Shown here in pieces: positions 1-11,663 of a stretch of DNA of 64,000 bases. Location: positions 1,318,255 to 1,382,254 of the forward strand of contig MNCI01027262.1 of NCBI GenBank assembly GCA_015680685.1, given 5' to 3'. This DNA comes from Gnetum montanum. Taxonomy: Eukaryota > Streptophyta > Gnetopsida > Gnetales > Gnetaceae. A model generated the notes under the pieces. The model had not been told where the DNA came from, did no database searches, and saw nothing but the letters and a program-made list of their open reading frames with translations. Position 1 is the stretch's first letter. Every line of letters begins with the position of its first letter. A program made the position numbers and the translations under genes.

Positions 1-1475
1 CCTAAAGGATGATCATAATTATGTTCTTTTTATTGGAAAATAGATGTACAATGAAGTTTCCAAATCTTGCAATGGGTATACATAGTATTGTTGAAACATA
101 GATATTGTAAGAGGACTTAGTGGAAGGCCTTGGTAATAAAAAATAAAATAAATTAAGAGATTTTAAAAGGCACCATTAATTTCTAAAATTCCTTAATAGT
201 TTTTTCCTATAATATTTAATTAAACAATTACATGTTATCTTAGTCATAAGAGTCTCGACATAAAAACCTAAGGTCACAAGTTCAATTTTGTGCTGGAGTT
301 GTCAACTGTGTATCATTTTTAAAGGGATATTCAAGACCTCTCATGATCATATCAAAGCCTTGTTAAACATTTTTGTGTATTCTATAGACGCTTGATGATC
401 TCTCTAGGATGTAAGTAAGCTTTTTCATCTCCATTTTCATTTCCAAATTTAACATGATATCATATTTTAACATAGGATCACATTATTGTTGCAGTAGAAG
501 CTTTAACATTATTTTTGTTTATCATTCAAAGTATATGCCAATGTAAATGAAATGATACTATATCAACATAATTGATGAGTTGTGATATCAGAGCCTTCCA
601 TGCGATATCAGAGCTTTGATCTAAGGCAACAAGGGGCTTGGAAGTGAGGGTTTTAGCATTGAAGATTTCTATCATGAGGGTTTTAACATTAATTTGATCT
701 AAAACAATAGGAAGGGTAGTTAGATGTAGGCTAGATTGATTGACATTTTGTAAGTGTGGATTTATTGCCAAAGAAATTGACTCATCTACTAAAGAAATTT
801 CAAAATTTTATTATGGCCTCATCCTAGGCCACCCAAAAGAAATTTATAAATATAGTTACTATCAAAAAACTTCCAGTTGCATAATAGAAGTATATGGTTA
901 ACCAAATGGCATTGCTAGATGAAACCCATCAACAAAACAAAGAAATTATTTGAAGGATATTAGCCCTCAAAGAAAAGATTGCAGGAAAAAGGAAACTAGT
1001 ATTTCTCCAAAAAATAATGAACAGATTACTTGAAGCTAAGGAAAATAAAAATGAATCTAACCTTGAAGGAATAGAGACAAAGATAGACAAAGGGTGAAAT
1101 AAATGAAACTTTATTTAAGAAATTTAATAAGCTTATATATGATATACATATAACTTCTCCAAAAATTCATAAAGCTTTTAGTGTTCCAAGTGAACAACAT
1201 GAAAATCCCTAACATATAACTATTAGGTTTCATGATGTAGAAGGTAGAATACATGTTTGAAGATATTAAAGCCATATGAAGCAAACTAAACACTATAAAA
1301 ACATCTAGATAAATAAGAATCTTACTTGAAAAAAAACTTGCAAAAAGGGCTAAATAATGGGAAAAGGTTAAAGTGGCTCATGAATAAGGTATTGTGGCAT
1401 ACGTAAATGCTAGTAACGTGGCAATCATTATACATAAGTAATTTTCTAAAAATTATTCAAAAAATATATATGCCC
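1..1475. other. AT-rich stretch without a supported gene
   Basis: No convincing gene is visible. From about 890 to 1060 a plus-strand reading is rich in Lys, Glu and Gln, which could be the decayed first ORF of the LINE that follows, but this is weak. At about 231-310 there is a short stretch with a B-box-like word (AAGTTCAATTTT) that could come from a tRNA-derived SINE. The open frames on either strand are short, AT-driven and unrelated to known proteins. Confidence 0.5.
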
Positions 1476-2345
1476 TTTAAGGTGTAGGTTTCTTAACATT
1501 GATGATAAAATTACAAATAAAACTATTTCTTTGAATAATATTAGCTTCTTTGATAACTTTGATATTTTAGGTTTTATTGAAACTTAGAAAGATTTTTCTT
1601 CTATAAATTTTCTAGTTATTACATTTATTAAATTTTTTTGTAAGAAATACAAGAGTAGGGCAAAGACGCAGACCTTTTAGCGGCATTGTTGTGTTAGTAA
1701 CAAAATATCTTGAAAATTGTAGTGGATGGTATTTTTAGGGGATGTAATGGTTAAGAAAATGGAATATCTCTCAGGAGGATGTACAAAAAAATCCTATGCA
1801 TATTTCTTATCTTATAACAAAAGTGCATCAAGGAATTCTTCAAGTAAAAATTAGAATATAAGAAATCAAAGCTACAAATTTTAGTTTAGTAGGTGGTAAA
1901 GCTCTAGGATTTGATGATTTTCTAATTGAAGTTTTCAAGAAGCATTAGGATAGCATTGAAAATAATCTCTATCATGTTTTCCAAGAAGCCATTAAAAATG
2001 TTTTTCATAGTAAAAATATTAATAAAGGTGTGATTCATATTTTTTCTAACAATGAATATCATCAACATATTTGTAATTAGGCCCCCTTTGAGGTGTGGAT
2101 ATCTAAACATTAATTGTGTAATTACAAATAAAATTATTTCTTTGAATAATATTAACTTCTTTAATAGCTTTTATATTTTTGGTTTTGTTGAAACTTCAAA
2201 AAATGTTGGTTTTATATATTTTGTAGTTGATAGATTTATTAAATTTGTTGTAAGAAACAAAAAAGTAGGGTGAAGAGGCATACCTTTTCGTAGAATTGCA
2301 ATGTTAGTGAGGATATCTCTTCAAATTTGCATACTTTTAGAAAAA
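1476..2345 (+). repeat. Direct repeat of a LINE endonuclease segment (two copies)
   Basis: About 240 bases at 1476-1720 recur in direct orientation at 2078-2345. Both begin near a 'ggtgt' word, run through 'acaaataaaa' and 'tctttgaataatatta', and end near 'agagtagggcaaagacg' or 'aaagtagggtgaagagg'. Both encode the start of the LINE endonuclease. The copies are well diverged, so they are either two different LINE insertions joined together or an old internal duplication. Confidence 0.75.
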
Positions 2346-4330
2346 ATTGATGATCATAAATAATATGTTTGGCTAAAGGTCCTATGTTAGTATGGTTGTG
2401 CTTTCCTTATCATATGTTATATTACTCCCAAACATGCTACATTACATGATTCTATAGAGTTATCTAGTGTTCATCCTTTTTAGTTCTTAGGTAAAGATAA
2501 TTTAGAATTTGCACCAAAAGGCTTGATATTTATTTGAGAAGATTTTAATATAAGGATGTATTCACACAAAATAAAAATTATTCAATGGTTGCATAACGTT
2601 GGCAACTTAGACATTGCTAAAGATCATAGCTAGACATGACATTCTATAGATTACACTATTAATAAGATGGATCAAAAACTATTAAAATAGACAAAAATTT
2701 TATCTTCTAATTTGCAATGGCCTTACTAGATTTCTTTAATCTTCATCATTTACTTTTAAAGGACCTCAAGGTAACTCTTACATTGATTTGCTTTTGTGTT
2801 CCTATGAAGATATTGATTTTATTAAGATGAAAGTTGGAAAAGATTTAGTAGAGTCATACCATCAATATGTCAATTTTTTGTTACAAATTCAAAGTGTTTC
2901 TAAGAAAAAAAATAAAAAGAGAAATTGTTTTTAGCATAAATGCATCCAAGTTAAGAAAAAATATATGAATGCACCACCTTAAAAATGGACTCTTGAAAGA
3001 TGAAATTAAGAACTTGGAAAAATTTTAGTTATAGCAATTAAGCAAGTTGTGCATTCACAAAAACAAAGTGCTCATAAACCTTAGTTTGATAAGGATTGCA
3101 TGAAGGCTAGAAAAAATATTAAGAAAGTAGATAAGAGTCACAAACAAAGTTTAATTAAACCATATATAAGCTTGATTAGGACCAAGGGAATGAAATTCAT
3201 CGGGGGAAACGTAAATATTTTTCTTACACCATTAAAAATAAGCCTAGATAGTTTTAGAAATGTTTTTGTCATAAAGCCTCTTCATCATTTAATTTTTATT
3301 TTCAAGATATTTGTTCATTTTATAATAATCTATTAACAAGAGAATATGATAATTCTACTACTATTATACAACCACCACCTCTCTAATTTACTTTTAAACA
3401 CTTCATAGAGGGTATTAAAAAAATAGAATCTAGTAAAGCTATAGATTTAGATCATTTATATGCAAAATTATTAAAGTAGGAAGGCTCTACTATTCATAGA
3501 GACATTTGGCACAAATGAAATTCAGCAATAGAATAAATATTAAATCAACATTAAAAAACTAGTAAAGATATCTTGTTATGTAAAAAGGGGAAAAATAATT
3601 GAAAAATTTATCAAATGATGATTATAAGTAATATTTTTGCTAAGTTGTTGGGCACTCTACTAGAAAAGAGAATTAGTTTTTAGGCTAAAGGTAACCAGGT
3701 CAAGGAAGGTGTCAAATAGATTTTAGACAAAATCAGTCCACTATTGATCACTTAGTTACTCTTAGACACTACATTGAGTTTCTAAAAATGCCTAATAAAA
3801 TAGTTTTTATTTGTTTTATAGATTTTGTGGAAGCATATGATTTAGTGATCTATAAAACTATGATTGCACTTGCATAAAATTAGCCTTTCTTTATATTTGA
3901 TTACAACAACTCAAAGATTGTATAAGGAAGTGATTATTGAAATTATATATAGAAATTCAAATAAAAAATTTCAATTCTAGAGCAAAATTGGAGGTAAGAA
4001 AGATTGTCCACTTTCCCTAACTCTCTTTGATATCTTTATAGATGAAATGTAGGAATGATAGTGCAATAGGCAAGATAGTCACATTATCAAAATTGGATCC
4101 CAAATAGTGAATCTTCTTTTATATCTCGATGATGTTGCCTTGATCTACACTACTGCAAAAGGTATCCAAAATATGTTGCAAATTTTACAAAATTATTGTC
4201 ATTCATTTTATCTATAAGTGAATGTAGCTAAAGCCAAATTGATTAAAATGTACTATCTATCTAATATCTCCTATAGTCTTCGAATGTACTAAAGCTTCAT
4301 TTCATTAGTCTTCTTAACAATACTTATAAA
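1476..4330 (+). mobile_element. Degenerate LINE: endonuclease and reverse transcriptase
   Basis: Remnant of a plant non-LTR retrotransposon read on the plus strand with many stops and frameshifts. Endonuclease N-terminal blocks occur at 1476-1720 and again at 2078-2345, each ending in a GGIAVLV- or RRIAMLV-like word. An endonuclease C-terminal block follows at 2730-2890 (FKGPQGNSYIDLLL). The RT fingers and palm follow at 3640-4290, with FRQNQSTIDH, FIDFVEAYDLV and the catalytic LLYLDDVAL at about 4110-4140. The order of domains and the DD box identify a LINE RT. No element end, poly-A tail or target duplication could be placed. It cannot encode an active protein. Confidence 0.8.
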
Positions 4331-6010
4331 ATTTTAGTTAAATGCATGACTTGCCAAATTCAAAAGGTTATAAAAAGATATCTTTAGACCTAAGAAAATT
4401 AGTTGTGTTAACTGCAAACACATCATAAATAATATTATTGTAGCTTAGAAGAGAATGCACAAGGCTTTTGATATAAACTAACTAGGCATTGCTTTTCTTA
4501 AGTTAGATAATGCTTAAGCTTATGATAAAATTGAATAGAATTTCATTCTTTCTTGTCTCTATAAACTGAGATTTGGTGATTATTTTATTCATTTTTTTGT
4601 ACCCTACTCCTTGATGCTAATGCTCAAGTTATAATAGATTTTGGATTAAGTTCCTCTTTTTCTCCTCAATAGTTAGTTCATCAAGGTTGCATTCTAAGTC
4701 CCTACCATTTTATTACTACTACAAGCTTTTATTCATATAATTTGTATTATGATCAAAAAAATCATTAAGGGAATTTCAATTGTTGATCAAAGTTTGTAAT
4801 TTCTTAATATGCACTTTGTAGATGATTCCTTTTTTATTATTAATAATTCTTTGTAATATGTCAATTCTTTATTAGCTAGAGTGGATAATTACTACATGGT
4901 ATCTTGCTATCATAACAATTAGGACAAATCTATTGTTCATGGTAATGCCAATATTGATGAGTGGGTTACTCTTAAACATTAGAAAATATTGAAAAAAGAT
5001 TATATCTTTAAAATATTAAGAATACATTTTTCTTTTGAGTCAATCTCACTATGTTGTGAAATCATGTGGTTGGTAAAAGGTTGATAAATGAAAAGAAGAA
5101 AAGCTCGTCCTTGTTAGCAAAGGTTTAGTTATTAAGCAAATGGTTTAATCAACTCATATTTATTACTTCACTTGTTGGGTTCCTTCTAAAATTGCTTTTT
5201 TTAGAATTGATGGTATTATCCATTAGTTTTATTTGGTTTGCTAAGTAAAATAAAAAATGAATTTCTAGAGTTGCTTCCCATATTTGCACTAGTAGCAAAA
5301 AAGATGGAAGACATGGTCTTATTAATCATTATAACTAGGGTATTTTGTTTGGAAAAAAATATATTGCAAAGTGCATTAATGAATATAATGTTTAGATGTT
5401 CCTTTTAAAAAATAGATTTTTGCAAAGAAAATCTAAAAATTATAACAATTAGTCTTCTAATAACCTTCTTTACTATCTTCTTTTTCCTCAAGATATTTCT
5501 ATTTTTGGTGCTCCAGTTCTTAAACAAATTGAAAAACATGGTGCAAGCTTAGTAAGTATTAGAACTACAATCATATTATAGTTTCAGAAATATACTTAAG
5601 CAAATTAGCCCATGGTGGCTTCCTTTTAATGAAAGAACTAACACTACTAATTTATCTAAATTATGTACCACTTTAAGAAAATTTCATATCAGTACAGTTT
5701 CTTGTCTTCATATTGATGATAGATGGATTACATGGAATAAAGCTTCTAGGCTATATAGTTTGAATAGAAAGAGTAAAAATAATTTTGAAAATTTAATTTC
5801 TAATTTTGAGAATTTATTTACAATTGACAATAATTTGAATGAGGCTTTTCTAGATATATTTTGAAAGGATGGAAAATTTATTTTTCCTTTTAATTATAAA
5901 GTTGCATATAAGAATATTATAGAAAATAATTTTATTCATGTTATATTCAATAATACCTAGAAAATACAATTATCTTCACACTATTGAATGAGGAAAATGA
6001 AATATATTTA
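4331..6010 (+). mobile_element. Second degenerate LINE: reverse transcriptase and C-terminal region
   Basis: A second RT follows directly after the first, which means another LINE copy. Words seen in order are a KAFDIN / LGIAFLKLDNA palm entry (about 4460-4515), the HQGC block (about 4680), FVDDSFFI with the catalytic DD pair (about 4815-4840) and a thumb region. A Trp-rich C-terminal part follows (about 5610-5900). Frames are broken throughout. The catalytic word differs from that of the upstream RT (FVDD versus YLDD), so this is a separate insertion or subfamily, not a duplication of the first. Confidence 0.7.
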
Positions 6011-6990
6011 AAAAGCTCTTAACTTTCCAAAAATTTATAGTTTTGTTATGGTATCTTATTCATCAAGTTCTTCATATGAGCAATCATCATAAACACATGA
6101 GTATTATTTCCTTTTAATTGAGTGAAGAATTAATTTCTCATGTCTCTTTAGTATCCTATTTCTAAACATGCTTAGAACTGGACATCTAGAATTTGCAACA
6201 ACTTTCAACCAAGCATCAATGAAATCATTTTTAGTGATCAAACTAGTTTATATGCTTCTTTTCTTTACATTTGCAAGTGTCTTCAATCACTTGTTCTCTC
6301 CTTTATTTAGAAGCTTTGATGTACATTAATTTTCTAGAATCAAGAGCATAATTATTACCTCTCTTCAAAAGTTAAATATCATATTCTTAATATGCCACTT
6401 TTCAATTATAGCTTCAAGCCAAAAAGCTCCCAATGAAAGCTAATTGATTAATTTATTTTCTATAGTATTAATTTTTTTTATTTTGGAGGCTTAAGGATGG
6501 AAATCTTTTAGTGTCTATTGCAATTTGTTCATTATTTTTAAACAAACTGTTCTTTTGTTCTTAGAGAGAGTTTTCCCTTTCTCTTTATAAGAAACCCTTT
6601 AGTAAAAAGTAAAAACCTGTGAGGGTGCTTCTAAATAAGTGCAAGGATTAATTCATTTCCTACCTAGAGGGGAGGTTTTTAATAATTGATTGTAAGAATA
6701 AAAACATAAAAAGGAATCCCCTAAGCCATTGGGCTCTTTCTAGTATACTTTGGATATCTAATATACTTTGAATTTTCTTTTATATTATTATTCATTTTTT
6801 GGCCCCCAAAAATTACCTTGAATATGTCATCTTCTTTCTTTAAATTCATTGTATGGATGCTTAACCATTTCATACAAGTTCACAAGTTGAGACTATACAA
6901 TAAACTAACATGAGAAATGGCACTTTTTAATAAATTATTTTACATTTATATGTTCTTCCTAAATTTGTACTGGATTTTTCTATCTAATTT
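6011..6990. other. AT-rich stretch, no gene seen
   Basis: Probably the 3' end of the preceding LINE followed by unassigned AT-rich sequence. No open frame, structured RNA or element end is recognisable. A pyrimidine-rich run near 6540-6600 has no clear meaning. Confidence 0.4.
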
Positions 6991-8200
6991 TTGCATTATA
7001 GTGGGAAAAAAACTTCCAACATCTCCTCATCATTACTTAAAATTCAATATTTTTGCTTCAATTCATCATATTCATTAAAAGAAATGCAGAACTTGTCATC
7101 TCAAAGAAGACCTTCATCAAGATTTTCAAATAAGAGTGGCTAATATATAAGTCAACAATGAAAATGAGGCATATCTAACTAAATTTCTTTTATCTACAAT
7201 TGCTCATGTGCAAACTAAGAAGAGGCCTACTTGTAGAAAACCTTGATTTGGTATGGACTCTTTGACAACTCATAAAGATGTTAGAGCTTCACATTTTGAT
7301 GTTTCAATGCTCAAGAATTATAGAAGGCTAATTCATTTTAGGAAAAGAAATTTCACTAAAGAAGAGTAGGAAAGAATGGTTCATGAACTCCACTCAAATC
7401 CAAAGAGCTTATAGAATTTATTTTAAGATAAACAATGAAATGGTTTGGATTTTTTATTATCGACTATTCAAACTTTCTTAAATGAACCTTTTAATTAGGA
7501 TCCTCCCTTGATAAAGCAAGATAATTCTAGTGTTTTTGAGTTATCCATTGATGACATCTCTATAGGAATTCAAAGATTATCTTTTGGGAAAGGTACTAAT
7601 GTTAATGAAATATTTACAAAGATTCTCAACTAGGATGGAAAGGAGCATTCAATCTTCTTAATAAAGGGCTTCAACATAGTTTGGATTACTCTTGGTGCTT
7701 GAGTCAAGCAATCTTACTTTTTAACAAATGATATAGGAAAAATCTTAAGGATTACCAATTCATTACAATCAATTCAGTTTTCACTAAGCTTTTGAACAAT
7801 ATTTTGGAGAATAAAATTAGTTCATGAGAAGAAATGTAAGGTCTTCATACTTAGTCACACATAGGTTTTAGGAGAAAGCATTCTACTATAGACCATCTAA
7901 CAACTTTACGTTATTATGCAGATAAAGTAAAAAGGCCCAATCATATGACTTTTATTTGTTTTGTTAATTTCCCCAAATCTTATGATTCTATTGGTCAAGA
8001 TAAACTTTAAAATATATTGGATAACATTAACATTCCACAAGATCTTCTTTTTACTCATCAAAGAATCTATGAGATAGTTAACATTCTTATTGAAGATAAT
8101 CTTGATTAAAAAGGAAAAATTATCACCAACTTAGTTGAATTTAAAAAAGGTTTTCTTTTGTCCCTTTTCCTTTTCGAAAAATTCCTTTCATCATCATATG
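6991..8200 (+). mobile_element. Third LINE copy, 5' portion (interrupted at 8200)
   Basis: Degenerate LINE RT on the plus strand. Recognisable blocks are FRRKHSTIDHLTTLRYY (about 7863-7915), FICFVNFPKSYDSI (about 7950-7995) and the start of the KKG..LS.F block (about 8140-8175). The protein homology stops at 8200, where element A begins. It resumes at 33453 with the DD box, which shows that one LINE was split by that insertion. Confidence 0.82.
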
Positions 8201-8205
8201 TTAGT
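8201..8205 (+). repeat. Target-site duplication TTAGT, left copy (element A)
   Basis: The five bases TTAGT directly before the LTR start recur at 33453-33457, directly after the distal LTR. Five bases is the usual Ty3/gypsy duplication length. Confidence 0.88.
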
Positions 8206-9030
8206 TGATGAAGCATCTTCCTTAGGTTGCATTGATGGGCTGCCATCAATGCAATCCCATCAACACAGTTGCATCAACACAATATCTAACGAGTTAATGT
8301 GACCCCGTTGATGTAGTGTCTATCTTTGGCTATAAATACATTTTCATCAACGACATTTATGATAATTCCATAGTTAGTATCCTAGCAAAGCTCTTGTAGT
8401 TTTTCCTTCTGAAAGTTAAAATATTTTCTAAGTGCCTGCAGTAGGAGTGAGAAGTGTATAGATCTTTATTCAAGCACTACTATACCTTAGGACTTTAATG
8501 TGATCAACAACAAAGATGAGCTTTATTCAAAAACCTTACAACATTTGAAATTAGCTTAATGTTTACTTTAAATGAATGTATTATTTCAATAATTTACTTT
8601 GATGCATCAAATTAATTAATTAAAGCACATAAGTATAACCACTTCTAACATATGTTTAACGCTTGGTAATCCTAGTAGCACCTAATGCTTGATAACCCAG
8701 TAGCATTGCAACATGTTCTAGATGTGCATAGAAAGTGGGAACAAATGATTATGTTAGAATTAGTTAGACATTAGTTAGTTATTATATTAGTTGAACATTT
8801 AATCAATTTATTTTCTAGCACTTAGGTAACTTAAACAATAAAATATAAAATGATAAAAATCATATGCCTCAATTATACTTAACCATACACTTGCACCTCA
8901 TAAGTGGAAATGAAAATATAACAATCATGATCATTAGATTCACTTCCTAGAACCAGTGTACATAGAGGACTAAAGTCTATGAAAGTAGAGATTCCTATAG
9001 TTGGGTGTAGGGTATACTCACTACTCATCA
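8206..9030 (+). repeat. 5' LTR of element A
   Basis: The 825-bp LTR starts TGATGAAG and ends CTCATCA, forming short terminal inverted repeats. It is homologous to 32489-33452, to the reverse complements of 16010-16935 and 28419-29267, and to 62050-62859. U3 begins with a cluster of GTTGATG / CATCAAC words. A TATA box (TATAAATA) is at 8331. A later conserved word is 'gcttggtaatcctagtagca', which appears in every copy. Confidence 0.88.
8331..8338 (+). promoter_or_regulatory. TATA box in element A 5' LTR
   Basis: TATAAATA preceded by 'ctttggc'. The same word lies at the equivalent place in the 3' LTR (32628-32635) and, slightly changed, in the LTRs of elements B and E. Transcription would start about 30 bases downstream and define the LTR R region. 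Confidence 0.65.
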
Positions 9031-9051
9031 TTAGCATCATTGCTGGGAACT
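9031..9051 (+). promoter_or_regulatory. Primer binding site, tRNA-Asp-like
   Basis: Just after the LTR the sequence reads 'tagcatcattgctgggaac'. The equivalent in element E is 'tggcgtcattgttgggaac' and in element B 'tggcattgctaggga'. These are decayed forms of the TGGCGCCGTTGCCGGGGA-type site used by Athila-group elements, which is complementary to the 3' end of tRNA-Asp. The tRNA assignment rests on family knowledge, not on a match to a tRNA from this species. Confidence 0.7.
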
Positions 9052-9177
9052 TTAGTAGGCTATGTGTGCTATCTAAGAGTTAGTGAAATCATTCAAAATA
9101 ATTTTAACAAACCTTAAAGTTTCAACCATTAAAAATAATAATAATATTAAAAGAACACTATTTTTCTCTCAACCTCA

Positions 9178-11105
9178 TATGGCTTCTTCTCATAGGGAAG
9201 ATTCTCCATAGCCATTTGAAAGCAAATCCAATCAACAAGGGCTTGAATGGTCAAAACACATAATGTCCCAACAATGTTGAGTGGTATATACTAATCTCAA
9301 TGAGTATGTGTCAGACTTCACCTTCATCTTACACCAAGATGAATAGATTCGATGGAGGAACATGGAAGGCAACATTGTGTTCCTACCTGATCAATCAATT
9401 CCTGCGATGCTACTCCAAATCTCATGAGATTGGGCATCCATAGGCTCAATGCGAAATACATTGTGTAGGATCACAACTATTGAGATTATCATGCCACTGA
9501 GGCATAATGTAAGAAAGATTATCAACATGAGGCTTGTTACGAAGCATCGAAGGGAAAATTATTAAATAACCCCTTATTCCTACTAGGCTAGAAAGAAGGA
9601 AAGGATTCCTTTTCTAGGGGTTCTTAATTCATAGACTCTCCTCCCCTTGTCTTTGATGAGAGAAACCCAAACCACAACATGTAGTTCACTATTAATAATC
9701 TTAGATCAAGGAGAATGGATCCCATGACCATGGGGTCTCAAAAGGAGGAACCGAAGGTAGGAACTCAAATAAGCATCACAAGGATGATAAACATGATGAT
9801 CATGATTGTGACCAACAAAAAGGGGGTAGAAAACATCATGGTCATGGTATTCCTCCTTCCTATTCACCCTTGACATCCTCATATTCTTCCTCCTCTAGAT
9901 CTGACCAAAGCTATAGAGGATGTGACCATGATGGAGATGACTAGCAGGACAAGGATGATCATATAGCCTATCGAACTAGTAGAGACTAGGGGCATGTGTA
10001 ATCAAGGAAGGCCTGTAATCATAAAAGAAGGAATAGCAAAATACATCATAGTCATCATGGCCATCATGGAGGCTATGACTATGATAAGCCTTTGCTTGCA
10101 ACTAGAAACATGTTGAACATTGTAGAGATCATGAGAATCCCAATGAGGCATTTGAAAGACAGTAGAATCAAAAGGTTGGATATGAAAAATATCCCCAAAT
10201 TCGAAGGGGGATACAACTCAGATCCACAAAATCACCTTTAAGTCTTTCATAATGCCTATGGCTTGCAAAACATGAAAAATGAATGCCAAAAATTGAAGCT
10301 CTTCCAAAGGATGCTCATTAAGAAAGCTAAAAATTGGACCAGTCCTTAGAAATGGAATCAATCAAATGATGGAGTATGATGCTTAAGCTCTTCAATGAAA
10401 AGTATTAAATGTATTCCTAAGTGTCCAATTTAAGAACGAAAATCTAAGGGTGGAGACAAGGAACACATAAATCCTTGGATGCCACCATGGATAGATATTG
10501 CACTTTGTTGCACATATGCCCAAGCCATGGATTTTCTCAAAGGAACCAGCTCCACCATATCATAGATGGGCTCCAAATAGAAATGAGTAGAAATATTTGG
10601 GTCTATTCCCAAGGGAGACTTTTAAAGCTTAGAGCCCATTAGATCCAAAGGCTTATAAAGCAGATAGCCAAAGAAGAAGGTGAGTTGTGAAAAAGAAAAA
10701 GTGTAGAGGAGTTCAACCAGAACCCTTTCATTTGAAAAAAGAAAGTCTAGTTCTTTGATAATGAGGAGGAGGCACCACTTGATGAAGTGGTGCAATGTAA
10801 AATCATGCTAATCCAAAAATCTATCTATGAGATGTTGTCCAATGTAGATAAAATGTGGTATTATTTAGATGAAAAATTCCAATCTACTCTTAAAATTGTT
10901 GAAGCTGAATGTGCCTAGCAAAGTTGCTACCATAGAGGAGGTTGAGGAGTCTAAAATAGATGATGATGATGGGTGTGACATCTATCACTATGATCATCCT
11001 AAGGGATGCTTCCTCATTATGTCACACTTGAAAAAGTCTAGGATGTATGTGTTGAATCCTAGATTGGCAAGAAAACAAGCACCTAAGAGGTTACCTTATC
11101 CTTAA
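9178..11105 (+). pseudogene. gag of element A (degenerate)
   Basis: Capsid/nucleocapsid polyprotein that would package the element RNA. The start ATGGCTTCTTCTCATAGGG matches the gag start of element E (63017) and of B (28270), which supports the choice of ATG. A stop follows after ten codons. A conserved segment near 9315 (DFTFILHQDE) is shared with element E. A His/Asp-rich tract lies at about 9775-10090. A capsid-like segment then starts near 10190 (KFEGG..SDPQNHL). Around 10970 a short C..Y...HP...C pattern could be what is left of a zinc knuckle. Several stops and shifts make it a pseudogene. Confidence 0.7.
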
Positions 11106-11663
11106 GATAACTATAGGTAATTCCACCAATAGTAAGCCTACTATCCAAGTGAAGCTCCATCCCAACCTCATGAGTAGTACTAACAATGGTAACACCCATA
11201 GTCATGGGGGATGCCATCACCAAGGTAGTAGTACCTTTACCAATAACAAGATCTATATGGATACTATGTTTAATAATCAATTTCTCCATGTGACTCTTCT
11301 AGTAATGTCTCCTTTCATCATCAGTACTACCCTCCTAAACATGACAAAGCTTAATCTCCAAGAGGGAAATCCTCATTTTCATTCTACCCTCCTAATTCTT
11401 CGACACTTATACCTCCTCACTCATCTCAACTACCACTAGCTCCATTCATGCAAGGTAAAATTCCTATCCAACTATAGCAAAGAAACACCACAAGGGCTAT
11501 TAACTTGCAACTAGCTCCAAGGATGAGTGGTTCAAAAAATAAAAATTGAAAAGGAACATTCTTCCAAATCCATAGTCCTTGAAAGCCTTCACATACACCT
11601 ACAACTAATGACCTTACTTCTTCCTTATCCTCTACTTGATTATTCAAGAACCCTTCAAACCAA

